Assembly (NCBI GenBank): GCA_964424205.1 | Contig: CAYRIF010000074.1 | Coordinates: forward strand, 1-13,793 | From: CAYRIF01 sp964424205 | Lineage (GTDB): Bacteria; Bacteroidota; Bacteroidia; Cytophagales; Cyclobacteriaceae | Length of the DNA stretch: 13,793 nucleotides | Direction of reading: 5' to 3' | Shown: positions 1 to 7,179 of the stretch, one piece after another | Layout: every line of letters starts with the position of its first letter | How positions within the stretch are numbered: the stretch's first letter is position 1 | Program-made: the position numbers and the translations under genes | Notes under the pieces: model-generated | The model's input: only the letters and a program-made list of their open reading frames with translations | Databases searched by the model: none | What the model was told of the DNA's origin: nothing

Positions 1-1182
1 AAATACCCATAAATTAGCTTGAAAATATATATGTGTTTTTCCTTCAGCAATTAACTGTTTTTTAAGCACTTTATCTCCCTTCTTTACCCTTGCCTCTTGC
101 CATGTCGTTTTGATTGGTAAAATTTGAAATTCATGATTAATATGCTCGAAATGACTATCTTTCATCATTAGCGGATATTTTTTTTGTCCAATGATGAGGT
201 AAGACTCGGTTACTTGCTTAACAATACCTGCATGTCTCGCATTAATGCCTTTTCCAGTTGTGAAAATGTCCATTTTAGGAATAAATAATAAAATACTAAT
301 AATAGCAGAAGAAACCAATACCCAATACATCACCTTTCTTGCACCATGCCTATCGGACAGCCATCCTCCAAAAGCACGAATGATGCCAGAGGGCAGGCTA
401 AAAGCAGATACCAATATACCTGCCGTTGTTAAATCTAACATATAAACATTTGTATAATAAGGCATAAGCCACCCTGCAAAAGATACAAAGCAGCCAAACA
501 CTAGAAAATAGTATAAACCAAAACGCCAGACACGTACATTCTTTAGCGGTTCTAGCATTCCCATAAAACTTTTAGTGGCAGTAGTTGGTATTTTATTTTC
601 TGACAAAAAAAATAATACTAACGCTATCATTACAAGTGCTACAGCATATATTTGTGGCATTGTACGCCATCCTTCTAAATTTGTCTTTCCATTTGTTAAA
701 TATTCTAATAGTTTTGGCCCAACCATTGTTGTAATTGCAGCGCCAGCATTTCCTGCTCCAAAAATTCCTAAAGCCAGTCCTTGTTTTTCTTTAGGAAACC
801 ATATAGCCGTATAAGCAATACCCACTGCAAAGCTGGTACCCGCCATGCCAAAGCCTAAGCTACATAATGCAAAACTCCAGAAATCATTGGCATAAGACAG
901 CAAATACATGGGTATTGCACATAGCACTAGCAAGCCAATATATATCGGTTTTCCACCAAATTTATCCGTTAAAATTCCAATGGGAAGTCTGAATAGCGCT
1001 CCCGTTAATATCGGAATTCCAATTAGCCACCCGACCTGCACCGAGGTCCATTCAAAAACTTGATTATCAACTAAAAAAGTAACTAATACCCCATTTAGTA
1101 GCCACACCGCAAAACATATTGTAAATGCAAATGTGTTTAAAATCAATGCTTTATTTGCTTTTTCAACATTTAATATATCCAT
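1..1182 (-). CDS. narK: NarK-type nitrate/nitrite MFS transporter, C-terminus cut by window edge
   Basis: Inner-membrane transporter of the nitrate/nitrite porter (NNP) branch of the major facilitator superfamily, supplying substrate to the nitrite reductase encoded nearby. The frame runs open for 394 codons from ATG at 1182 to base 1, so the last membrane helices and the stop lie outside. Visible are a hydrophobic first helix (about residues 16-38), an arginine in a second-helix motif ALFRLPIG (Arg65), the NNP glycine signature GAGNAGAA (142-149) and a second arginine in GIIRAFGGW (Arg269); the two arginines match the anion-binding pair of NarK by motif. Residues about 303-388 form a hydrophilic insert before the next helix (see findings). 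It lies downstream of cobA on the same strand, 131 bases away, so it may share that transcript or have its own promoter. Family call is firm; nitrate versus nitrite specificity and import versus exchange cannot be read. Confidence 0.93.
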   Translation of the reverse strand, partial: MDILNVEKANKALILNTFAFTICFAVWLLNGVLVTFLVDNQVFEWTSVQVGWLIGIPILTGALFRLPIGILTDKFGGKPIYIGLLVLCAIPMYLLSYANDFWSFALCSLGFGMAGTSFAVGIAYTAIWFPKEKQGLALGIFGAGNAGAAITTMVGPKLLEYLTNGKTNLEGWRTMPQIYAVALVMIALVLFFLSENKIPTTATKSFMGMLEPLKNVRVWRFGLYYFLVFGCFVSFAGWLMPYYTNVYMLDLTTAGILVSAFSLPSGIIRAFGGWLSDRHGARKVMYWVLVSSAIISILLFIPKMDIFTTGKGINARHAGIVKQVTESYLIIGQKKYPLMMKDSHFEHINHEFQILPIKTTWQEARVKKGDKVLKKQLIAEGKTHIYFQANLWVF

Positions 1183-1313
1183 AGTTTAAATATTCTGAAA
1201 AATTTTAAATCAAGCGATATGCCTAAGTTCACGTTACTCGCTAGAAGTTAAAACATTATGAATTATAGTAATACAATTAATCTACCAATACAAACAGGTC
1301 AAATTTATATTTG
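1183..1313. other. Intergenic region between cobA and narK
   Basis: 131 AT-rich bases separating two leftward genes. No clear hairpin terminator for cobA, no perfect TAnnTTTG element in the narK direction and no FNR-type palindrome (TTGAT-N4-ATCAA) were found. The gap is long enough for a separate narK promoter, but nothing in it decides that. Confidence 0.5.
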
Positions 1314-2099
1314 TTAGAACGACATTTCCAATACGCGCTGAATTTCCTCCTCTAAAAATGAAGGATGCTCTGCAACTACATCACCAACTACTATTACTCC
1401 TGGAGAAGAATAATCTATAGTTCCAATTACATTTTTATAATTATTAATGGTCTCTACAATTATGTTCTCATTAGGTAATGTCCCATTTTGTATAATTGCA
1501 AACGGTGTAAACTGATCTTTATGCTTTTGAATTTCAGACATAATTGATGAGAAATTACGAAGTCCCATGAGGATTACTATAGTAGCCGTTGACTGTGCTG
1601 CAAACCCAATATCCCTGGATATAGTCCCATTAGATACCGTACCAGTAACTACCCAAAAACTCTCATTAATGCTACGCTTTGTTAATGGAATTCCTTGCAT
1701 GGCGGGTACTGCTAATGCGCTACTAACGCCCGGAATAATCTCAACATCAATTCCATAACGCTCTAAATGCGAAACCTCTTCAGCCCCTCTTCCAAATACA
1801 TAAGGATCCCCACCTTTTAGTCGTACAACAGTGTCATACTTACGTGCATGATCAACGAGCATTTGATTGATTTCCTCCTGCTCATATTGGCGCTGGTTAA
1901 ATTTTTTTCCTACATAAATACAAATGGCGTTCTCATTGGCATATTCTAAAATTTCTGAGTTAACCAAAGCATCATATAGTATGACATTTGCTTTTTTAAT
2001 GCTTTTTAATGCTTTCACAGTAATTAAATCTACATCTCCTGGTCCTGCACCTACTAATATTACTTTTGAATTTATGCTGTGCTTACTTATTTGCTTCAT
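1314..2099 (-). CDS. cobA: Uroporphyrinogen-III C-methyltransferase (SUMT)
   Basis: Cytoplasmic enzyme that transfers two methyl groups from S-adenosylmethionine to uroporphyrinogen III, giving precorrin-2, the branch point to siroheme (and cobalamin). The 261-residue protein is a single tetrapyrrole methylase domain with the expected motifs in order: VGAGPGDVDLIT (residues 16-27), RLKGGDPYVFGRGAEE (93-108) and PGVSSALAVPAMQGIPLTKR (123-142). It lacks the N-terminal dehydrogenase/ferrochelatase part of the fused CysG protein, so another gene outside the window must finish siroheme. ATG at 2099 gives a normal length and only a short N-terminal lead before the first strand. Divergent from nirB, whose product needs siroheme, with a shared 115-base control region; narK follows downstream. 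The siroheme role is inferred from context, but the enzyme call is clear. Confidence 0.96.
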   Translation of the reverse strand: MKQISKHSINSKVILVGAGPGDVDLITVKALKSIKKANVILYDALVNSEILEYANENAICIYVGKKFNQRQYEQEEINQMLVDHARKYDTVVRLKGGDPYVFGRGAEEVSHLERYGIDVEIIPGVSSALAVPAMQGIPLTKRSINESFWVVTGTVSNGTISRDIGFAAQSTATIVILMGLRNFSSIMSEIQKHKDQFTPFAIIQNGTLPNENIIVETINNYKNVIGTIDYSSPGVIVVGDVVAEHPSFLEEEIQRVLEMSF

Positions 2100-2127
2100 T
2101 TTAGGTAGTCTTTGGTGTATTACAATG

Positions 2128-2135
2128 CAAAACTA
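2128..2135 (-). promoter_or_regulatory. Putative -7 element of the cobA promoter
   Basis: On the minus strand this reads TAGTTTTG, an exact match to the Bacteroidota -7 consensus TAnnTTTG. It ends 28 bases before the cobA ATG. No TTTG or TTG occurs at the usual 17-23 base distance upstream, so the promoter probably needs an activator; that last point is inference. Confidence 0.6.
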
Positions 2136-2157
2136 CGTAATAATTTTAAATTTCTAT

Positions 2158-2174
2158 AGTATAATTAAGTATAA
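2158..2174. repeat. Direct repeat AGTATAA, 10-base period
   Basis: AGTATAA occurs at 2158-2164 and again at 2168-2174, one helical turn apart, within the spacer of the inverted repeat. Such phasing fits two protomers of a DNA-binding regulator on one face of the helix. The region is AT-rich, so chance is a real alternative. Confidence 0.4.
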
Positions 2175-2179
2175 ATACG

Positions 2180-2187
2180 TAGTTTTG
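2180..2187 (+). promoter_or_regulatory. Putative -7 element of the nirB operon promoter
   Basis: TAGTTTTG, an exact match to TAnnTTTG, ending 27 bases before the nirB ATG. It mirrors the cobA element in the other arm of the inverted repeat. A -33 TTTG/TTG element is missing from the expected position. Confidence 0.6.
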
Positions 2188-2214
2188 TATTTCAAACTTG
2201 CAACGGTATAATAT

Positions 2215-4731
2215 ATGAAAACGATTTTGGTAATTGGAAACGGAATGGTTGGCTACAAATTTTGTGAAAAATTCGTAGCGAATAAATCCTATTCAAATTT
2301 TAAAATAACCATTTTTGGCGAAGAACCAAGACCTGCCTATGATCGTGTTCATCTAAGTGAATTCTTTGAAAATGGCAGTGCAGAAGCATTGGAAATGGCG
2401 CCACGTACTTGGTATGAAGAAAATAACATTGAATTAATAACCAATGAACGAGTTATTAAGATTCACCCTGATTCAAAAACTATTAGAACCATAAGTAGTC
2501 AGCAGTTTTCGTATGATTATTTAGTATTAGCCACAGGCTCTACTCCTTTTGTTCCTGCTATTGACGGCGTGAAAAAGCAAGGTGTTTTCGTATATAGAAC
2601 TATCGAGGACTTAGAAGCAATATTAGCTTATGCTACTAAGATTAAGAATAAAAACAGCCATACTAAGGCTGCAATTTTGGGCGGTGGTTTACTGGGACTA
2701 GAAGCGGCCAAGGCGGTGATGGATATGGGTTTAGAGGCACATGTTGTAGAATTTGCATCTGGCTTAATGTCTAGACAACTTGATACTAGAGGCAGTGAAA
2801 TTTTGCAAACTACGCTTGAATCTTTAGGAATCCATATTCACTTGAACAAAGCAACGAGTAGTATTTTGGGTGAAACTGCAATTTCGGGTATGAGATTTGG
2901 TGAGAATGAAGTGCTTGACGTAGAGATGCTAGTAGTCTCTGCAGGAATTAAGCCGAGAGATGAACTTGGAAAAATTTGTGGGTTGGAAATTGGGGTTCGC
3001 GGTGGTATTGTCGTGAATAACAAAATGCAAACATCAGATCCAGATATTTATGCAATCGGTGAAGTGGCGCTCTACAACCAAATGATTTATGGGTTGGTGG
3101 CACCAGGATATGAAATGGCTACAGTTGCAATAGCGCAAATTATTGGTGATTCAAGTGTTATAATGAGTCCAAAAATTGATATGTCCACCAAACTAAAACT
3201 AATTGGCGTAGATGTGGCAAGTTTTGGTGAGCCATTTGTGTCTTCAGAAAAAGGAGACGCTATTGTATATGAGAATAAAGCAAAGGGCCTCTATAAAAAA
3301 ATCAATGTAAGTCATGATAGTAAAAAATTATTAGGCGGTATCTTGATTGGAGATGCTTCGGATTACAATATGCTACATCAAATTTGCATCAATGGGATGC
3401 CATTACCCAAAGATCCGGAATCATTGATCATTGGAGGAATTGATGGAAATGCTAACTTTGGCAGTGTACTAGATTTACCTGATACCGCACAAGTTTGTTC
3501 GTGTGAAAGCGTAAGTAAAGGCATTATTTGTAATTCCATTCAAGATGAAACCTGCGAAAAACTATCGGACGTTATTTCGTTAACAAAAGCAACTACTGGT
3601 TGTGGTGGATGCAAACCAATAGTAGTTGACTTGGTTAATGAAACGCTAAAGTCCATTGGGAAAGAAGTCAAAGAAACTATTTGTGAGCATTTTGAATATA
3701 ACAGACAAGAAATATTTGGTATTATAAAAATCAAAAAATTAGCTTCTTTTGATGAAGTCATTGATGTTTGTGGAAAAGGTCACGGTTGTGAAATATGCAA
3801 ACCTTTAATCGCATCAATCTTTGCTAGTTTATACAATGACACTGCCAATAAAGAAAGTGTAATTCAAGATTCTAATGATAAATTCCTAGCTAATATTCAA
3901 CGCAACGGCTCTTATTCAGTAGTACCAAGAATTCCAGGAGGAGAAATCACTCCTGAAAAATTAATTGCAATTGGTACTGTGGGGAAAAAGTATAACCTAT
4001 ATACTAAAATCACCGGAGGACAGCGAATTGATTTGTTTGGCGCACAACTGAATGATTTGCCCACTATTTGGAAAGAATTGATTGATGCAGGTTTTGAAAG
4101 CGGGCATGCCTATGGAAAATCGCTTCGTACCGTAAAAAGTTGTGTTGGCTCAACGTGGTGTAGATATGGCATGGATGAAAGTGTGAGTTTTGCAATAACC
4201 TTAGAGAATAGGTACAAAGGATTACGTTCTCCTCATAAAATTAAAGGAGGCGTTTCCGGATGTATTCGTGAATGTGCGGAAGCCCGTGGTAAAGATTTTG
4301 GTGTTATTGCTGTTGAGGGCGGGTGGAATCTTTATGTAGGTGGTAATGGTGGTGCAACCCCAAAGCATGCATTATTATTAGCCGAACAGATTGATAATCA
4401 AACATGCATTAAATATATTGATCGTTTTCTGATGTATTATATCCGTACAGCAGCGCCACTAATGAGAACCGCAGTCTGGTTGGAAAAGCTAGAAGGAGGA
4501 ATTGAACAACTCAAAAAAATAGTAGTAAATGACAGTTTAAATATTGCAAAAGAGTTAGAAGAAGAAATGCAATCTTTGGTAGACGCCTATGAATGTGAAT
4601 GGAAGCAAGCCATTGAAAATGATGAAATAAAAAAGCGTTTTAAGCATTATATAAATTCTGAGGAAACTGATGATAATATGGTATTTGTACCAATGCGAGA
4701 ACAGACAATGCCACAACCTTGGCGTAATTAA
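2215..4731 (+). CDS. nirB: NADH-dependent nitrite reductase, large subunit
   Basis: Cytoplasmic siroheme enzyme reducing nitrite to ammonium with NADH. At 838 residues it is close to the usual NirB length, and the domains are in the standard order. An N-terminal FAD/NAD oxidoreductase half has a glycine-rich dinucleotide motif (IGNGMVG, residues 7-13), a YDRVHLSEFF segment (42-51) and a second one (LGGGLLG, 155-161). A BFD-like [2Fe-2S] region has Cys428, Cys430, Cys463 and Cys466, followed by the second BFD-like stretch usual for NirB (GCEICKP, 524-530). The nitrite/sulfite reductase ferredoxin-like half is at about 555-625. The siroheme/[4Fe-4S] cysteines are Cys643, Cys649, Cys683 and Cys687 (C-X5-C and C-X3-C). 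It heads the rightward operon; nirD follows after 11 bases. ATG at 2215 sits directly before the FAD motif. Assimilatory versus detoxifying use cannot be read from the protein. Confidence 0.97.
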   Translation: MKTILVIGNGMVGYKFCEKFVANKSYSNFKITIFGEEPRPAYDRVHLSEFFENGSAEALEMAPRTWYEENNIELITNERVIKIHPDSKTIRTISSQQFSYDYLVLATGSTPFVPAIDGVKKQGVFVYRTIEDLEAILAYATKIKNKNSHTKAAILGGGLLGLEAAKAVMDMGLEAHVVEFASGLMSRQLDTRGSEILQTTLESLGIHIHLNKATSSILGETAISGMRFGENEVLDVEMLVVSAGIKPRDELGKICGLEIGVRGGIVVNNKMQTSDPDIYAIGEVALYNQMIYGLVAPGYEMATVAIAQIIGDSSVIMSPKIDMSTKLKLIGVDVASFGEPFVSSEKGDAIVYENKAKGLYKKINVSHDSKKLLGGILIGDASDYNMLHQICINGMPLPKDPESLIIGGIDGNANFGSVLDLPDTAQVCSCESVSKGIICNSIQDETCEKLSDVISLTKATTGCGGCKPIVVDLVNETLKSIGKEVKETICEHFEYNRQEIFGIIKIKKLASFDEVIDVCGKGHGCEICKPLIASIFASLYNDTANKESVIQDSNDKFLANIQRNGSYSVVPRIPGGEITPEKLIAIGTVGKKYNLYTKITGGQRIDLFGAQLNDLPTIWKELIDAGFESGHAYGKSLRTVKSCVGSTWCRYGMDESVSFAITLENRYKGLRSPHKIKGGVSGCIRECAEARGKDFGVIAVEGGWNLYVGGNGGATPKHALLLAEQIDNQTCIKYIDRFLMYYIRTAAPLMRTAVWLEKLEGGIEQLKKIVVNDSLNIAKELEEEMQSLVDAYECEWKQAIENDEIKKRFKHYINSEETDDNMVFVPMREQTMPQPWRN

Positions 4732-4742
4732 ATAAACAAATA

Positions 4743-5120
4743 ATGGAAGCAATCTTAACAAAAAATGAAGTAATTAAAAGTGAAGATGTAAATGTTTGGT
4801 TTAAAGCAGCATCAATTGATAATTTTCAAGAAAATGGAGGTGCTTGTGTAAGATATAAAGACAAACAAATTGCAGTATTTCACTTCAAAAGAAAAAATGA
4901 ATGGTATGCTTGTCAAAACGCTTGTCCTCATAAACTAGAAATGGTTTTATCAAGGGGGATGATTGGCGATGACCGCGGAATTCCTAAAGTGGCATGCCCG
5001 ATGCATAAAAAGACATTCTCTCTTGAAACCGGCGAAAATCTAAATGGTGACTTGCCTACAATAACTACCTATCCAATAAAGATTGAAAACAACTTTGTGT
5101 ATATTGGGTTTTCTGAGTAA
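4743..5120 (+). CDS. nirD: Nitrite reductase small subunit, Rieske-type
   Basis: Small partner of NirB, 125 residues with a Rieske fold. The iron-sulfur ligand pattern is intact: CPH at residues 60-62 and CPMH about 21 residues later, followed by KKTFSLETGE, a segment characteristic of NirD. The protein can therefore hold a [2Fe-2S] cluster, unlike the E. coli homologue, which as I recall it has lost these ligands. The start ATG at 4743 lies 11 bases after the nirB stop, pointing to cotranscription. No signal peptide is visible, as expected for a cytoplasmic subunit. An aromatic-ring dioxygenase ferredoxin would look similar, but position next to nirB and the NirD-specific spacing settle the call. 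Confidence 0.95.
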   Translation: MEAILTKNEVIKSEDVNVWFKAASIDNFQENGGACVRYKDKQIAVFHFKRKNEWYACQNACPHKLEMVLSRGMIGDDRGIPKVACPMHKKTFSLETGENLNGDLPTITTYPIKIENNFVYIGFSE

Positions 5121-5150
5121 ATTCAGATTTAAACTAATATCGAGATTATT

Positions 5151-5735
5151 TTGAGTGAAAGATTTAACAAAGCGATAAGTTTATTTGACAAGGCTAATTC
5201 GGCTGATCCAAATTCGGAAATATGGAATGGGAAAGAGTACCCTAAAGAATTGCTTTATGCGATACGAATGACCAATAAGCTCAGTCAATTTGCACCCGAT
5301 GCATCTGAAGCAATCCAACTTACCGTGAGGTGTCAGCATATTTGTCGCTGGGAAATCCCTAGGTCATTATATGAAATGAATCGCAAGGGCTACTTAACTT
5401 GGCGGAAAGATTTGGCAAAATTTCATGCAAAAAAGGCTGCTGAAATTTTAACAAAAGTTGGTTATGATAATGCTATAATAGATAAAGTAACTTTTTTGCT
5501 ACAGAAGAAACAACTCAAAAAAAATGAAGAAACACAACTTTTAGAGGACGTCGTTTGTTTAGTGTTTTTAGAAAATTATTTCGAAAAATTCTCTAAGAAA
5601 TATGCTGAAACAAAACTTATCGATATTATACAAAAGACATGGGCAAAAATGTCTAAAAAGGGTAATAATGCAGCGCTGAAATTAAACTTTTCTACCGAGT
5701 CATATAAGCTGATACATAAGTCTTTGAAACAATAA
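5151..5735 (+). CDS. DUF4202 family protein, function unknown
   Basis: A 194-residue, apparently all-helical soluble protein with no signal peptide or membrane segment. It resembles the DUF4202 family by its row of conserved-looking blocks: a DPNSE start (19-23), QHICRWEIPR (62-71), a tract around RKGYLTWRKDLAKFHA (78-93), and LEDVVCLVFLENYF (131-144). His63, Arg66, Trp67, His92, Glu132 and Asp133 are the polar residues most likely to matter. The spacing of histidines and the late Glu-Asp pair recall a degenerate HD-hydrolase fold, which is a guess. The start is TTG at 5151: an in-frame TAA lies at 5130-5132, no ATG lies between, and MSERFNKAI fits the family. It is 30 bases after nirD and 29 before the kinase, so it is part of the nitrite operon; its role there is not known to me. 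Confidence 0.85.
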   Translation: MSERFNKAISLFDKANSADPNSEIWNGKEYPKELLYAIRMTNKLSQFAPDASEAIQLTVRCQHICRWEIPRSLYEMNRKGYLTWRKDLAKFHAKKAAEILTKVGYDNAIIDKVTFLLQKKQLKKNEETQLLEDVVCLVFLENYFEKFSKKYAETKLIDIIQKTWAKMSKKGNNAALKLNFSTESYKLIHKSLKQ

Positions 5736-5764
5736 AATGGGATTTGTCCCCACTTAACTTTAAA

Positions 5765-7141
5765 ATGTCAAAACCATTTAAAAATAGAGATTTACTCACT
5801 TCTATTGTAAAAATAGAAAAAAAATTCACTTTTTTTTTGATAGGAATTACATTTTCCTTTATCCTATTTTATGTTTTATTCCAAGACCAAAATAGAATTG
5901 TAAGTGCTCAAATTTACTTCATTATTGTTATTGCATTGCTCCTATTCGGTGGATACCTTTCATTAAGGAATGCATTAAGTAAAACTAAAAGTGCTATTAC
6001 AAATTTATACAATTCAAAGCATGAAGCCTTGTCGAAGATCAAGCAACTTGAAGAAATGTATATTTCAAAAGAAGCATCTTTACAGGAATTGCAAGGGTTA
6101 AATTATGCTATAAATAATGCAGCATTATTTGCAAGTATTGATCAAGACGGAAAAGTGGTAGATTTTAGTAAAAAATTTAGCAAACTACTGGGGCTTCAAA
6201 AAACAAATGCACATATTCCATTTGAGGAAATACTATCGTTAGATGAGGGCGAACAGCAAACAATTCACCAACTTCTTAAAGGAAAGCGTAAGTCAATCTG
6301 GATTGGAGAAGTTAGAGTAACCACAAAAACAAAGGAGAAATTATGGTTGGAAATGTCGATTATACCAATGAATCAAGTGAAAAACAACCACAGGGCATTG
6401 ATATTATGTACAGATATAACCGCAAGAATAATATCACAATTAGAAATCAATAAGCTCACCGAACAACGCTTTACTAATGAAGTGAGCCAACAAAAATTAC
6501 AAGCAAGTCAAATTGTAGAAGCACAAGAAGAGGAAAGAAAACGAATTGCGAAAGACATTCATGATGGTATTGGTCAAATGTTAACTGCTTTGAAATTTAA
6601 TATTGAATCCATCAAGCCATCAAATATTGTGTCTACCACAACCAAGGTTGAAAATTTAAAGGAATTTCTTCGTAGTTTAATTAAAGAGGTAAGAACAGTA
6701 ACTTTCAACCTAACCCCTCCTGAACTTAATGATTATGGTATTGTACCTACTTTAAATAAGTTAGTTAAGCAATTATCTAACCTTACTGGAAAAAATATAT
6801 ACTTTGAGAATAAAACTAATTTTGAGCAACGGTTTGATTCTTTGGTTGAAATAAATTTGTATAGAGTAGTTCAAGAAGCAGTTAATAATGCCATTAAGTA
6901 CGCCAATTCGAATTATATATTGATTACACTAAGTCATTCAGATACTTTGCTCAGCGTTGTTATCGATGATGATGGTGACGGTTTTGATTACCTGAACTTA
7001 GTAAGAAAAAACAAGGAATCTGGGATGGGTTTATTTTTCATGAAAGAAAGAATACGTTATATAAATGGAAGGATTTTTATAAACTCGATAAAAAATAAGG
7101 GGACACGGATTACCATAAATATAGATATACCAAAGTCATAG
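5765..7141 (+). CDS. Membrane PAS-domain sensor histidine kinase, NarX/LiaS-type core
   Basis: Inner-membrane sensor kinase. In ATG numbering (458 residues): two hydrophobic helices (about 22-39 and 48-65) with a very short loop between them, a coiled-coil-like linker (about 70-112), a PAS-like domain (about 113-218, ending LILCTDITAR) and a second helical linker. A HisKA_3 dimerisation segment follows, RIAKDIHDGIGQ, with phospho-acceptor His266 and the DxxxQ phosphatase motif. The ATPase domain has an N-box EAVNNAIKYA (371-380), DDDGDGF (401-407) and GMGLFFMKER (420-429). The short loop argues against a periplasmic sensor, so the cytoplasmic PAS domain is the probable input. ATG at 5765 is chosen over an in-frame TTG at 5744, which would add seven residues. 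No response regulator lies in the window; HisKA_3 kinases normally pair with NarL/FixJ-type regulators. An A8 and a T9 tract occur near the 5' end. Confidence 0.92.
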   Translation: MSKPFKNRDLLTSIVKIEKKFTFFLIGITFSFILFYVLFQDQNRIVSAQIYFIIVIALLLFGGYLSLRNALSKTKSAITNLYNSKHEALSKIKQLEEMYISKEASLQELQGLNYAINNAALFASIDQDGKVVDFSKKFSKLLGLQKTNAHIPFEEILSLDEGEQQTIHQLLKGKRKSIWIGEVRVTTKTKEKLWLEMSIIPMNQVKNNHRALILCTDITARIISQLEINKLTEQRFTNEVSQQKLQASQIVEAQEEERKRIAKDIHDGIGQMLTALKFNIESIKPSNIVSTTTKVENLKEFLRSLIKEVRTVTFNLTPPELNDYGIVPTLNKLVKQLSNLTGKNIYFENKTNFEQRFDSLVEINLYRVVQEAVNNAIKYANSNYILITLSHSDTLLSVVIDDDGDGFDYLNLVRKNKESGMGLFFMKERIRYINGRIFINSIKNKGTRITINIDIPKS

Positions 7142-7179
7142 GTTTGACTAAAATAACATCAAAGCTGATTAAAACAAAT

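Larger units (their letters stand above)
2125..2190. repeat. Inverted repeat spanning the divergent promoters
   Basis: Arms 2125-2139 and 2176-2190 are reverse complements apart from one position (G2127 against T2188). The repeat centre is at about 2157.5. Because the arms contain the promoter elements, the symmetry could be functional (twin promoters), an operator pair, or both. A transcript hairpin is unlikely to be the purpose, since transcription should begin at or beyond the arms. Confidence 0.85.
2100..2214. promoter_or_regulatory. Shared divergent control region of cobA and nirB
   Basis: 115 bases between the two start codons. It holds an inverted repeat with 15-base arms (2125-2139 and 2176-2190, one mismatch; the 12-base core CAAAACTACGTA at 2128-2139 is matched perfectly by 2176-2187). 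The spacer (2140-2175) is all A/T apart from one C and two G. Each arm carries a TAGTTTTG element pointing outward. The layout suggests joint control of siroheme synthesis and nitrite reduction. Confidence 0.75.

Noticed and set aside
1..445. Short plus-strand frame at 245-445 as the gene of the left edge
   Set aside because: The minus strand is open for 394 codons across the same bases and encodes a clear NarK protein.
1183..1313. FNR- or CRP-type operator upstream of narK
   Set aside because: A TTGAT half-site is present on the minus strand but has no matching second half at the right spacing.
1924..2211. 95-codon open frame on the plus strand running from inside cobA into the nirB control region
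   Set aside because: Its first two thirds are antisense to conserved cobA motifs, and the remainder translates the AT-rich promoter repeat.
5744..5764. TTG at 5744 as the kinase start
   Set aside because: An ATG seven codons later gives a more natural N-terminus before the first membrane helix; the extra residues show no family support.
7144..7179. TTG at 7144 as the hemB start
   Set aside because: HemB proteins typically begin near the RSRRLRKN segment, which the ATG at 7180 matches directly.
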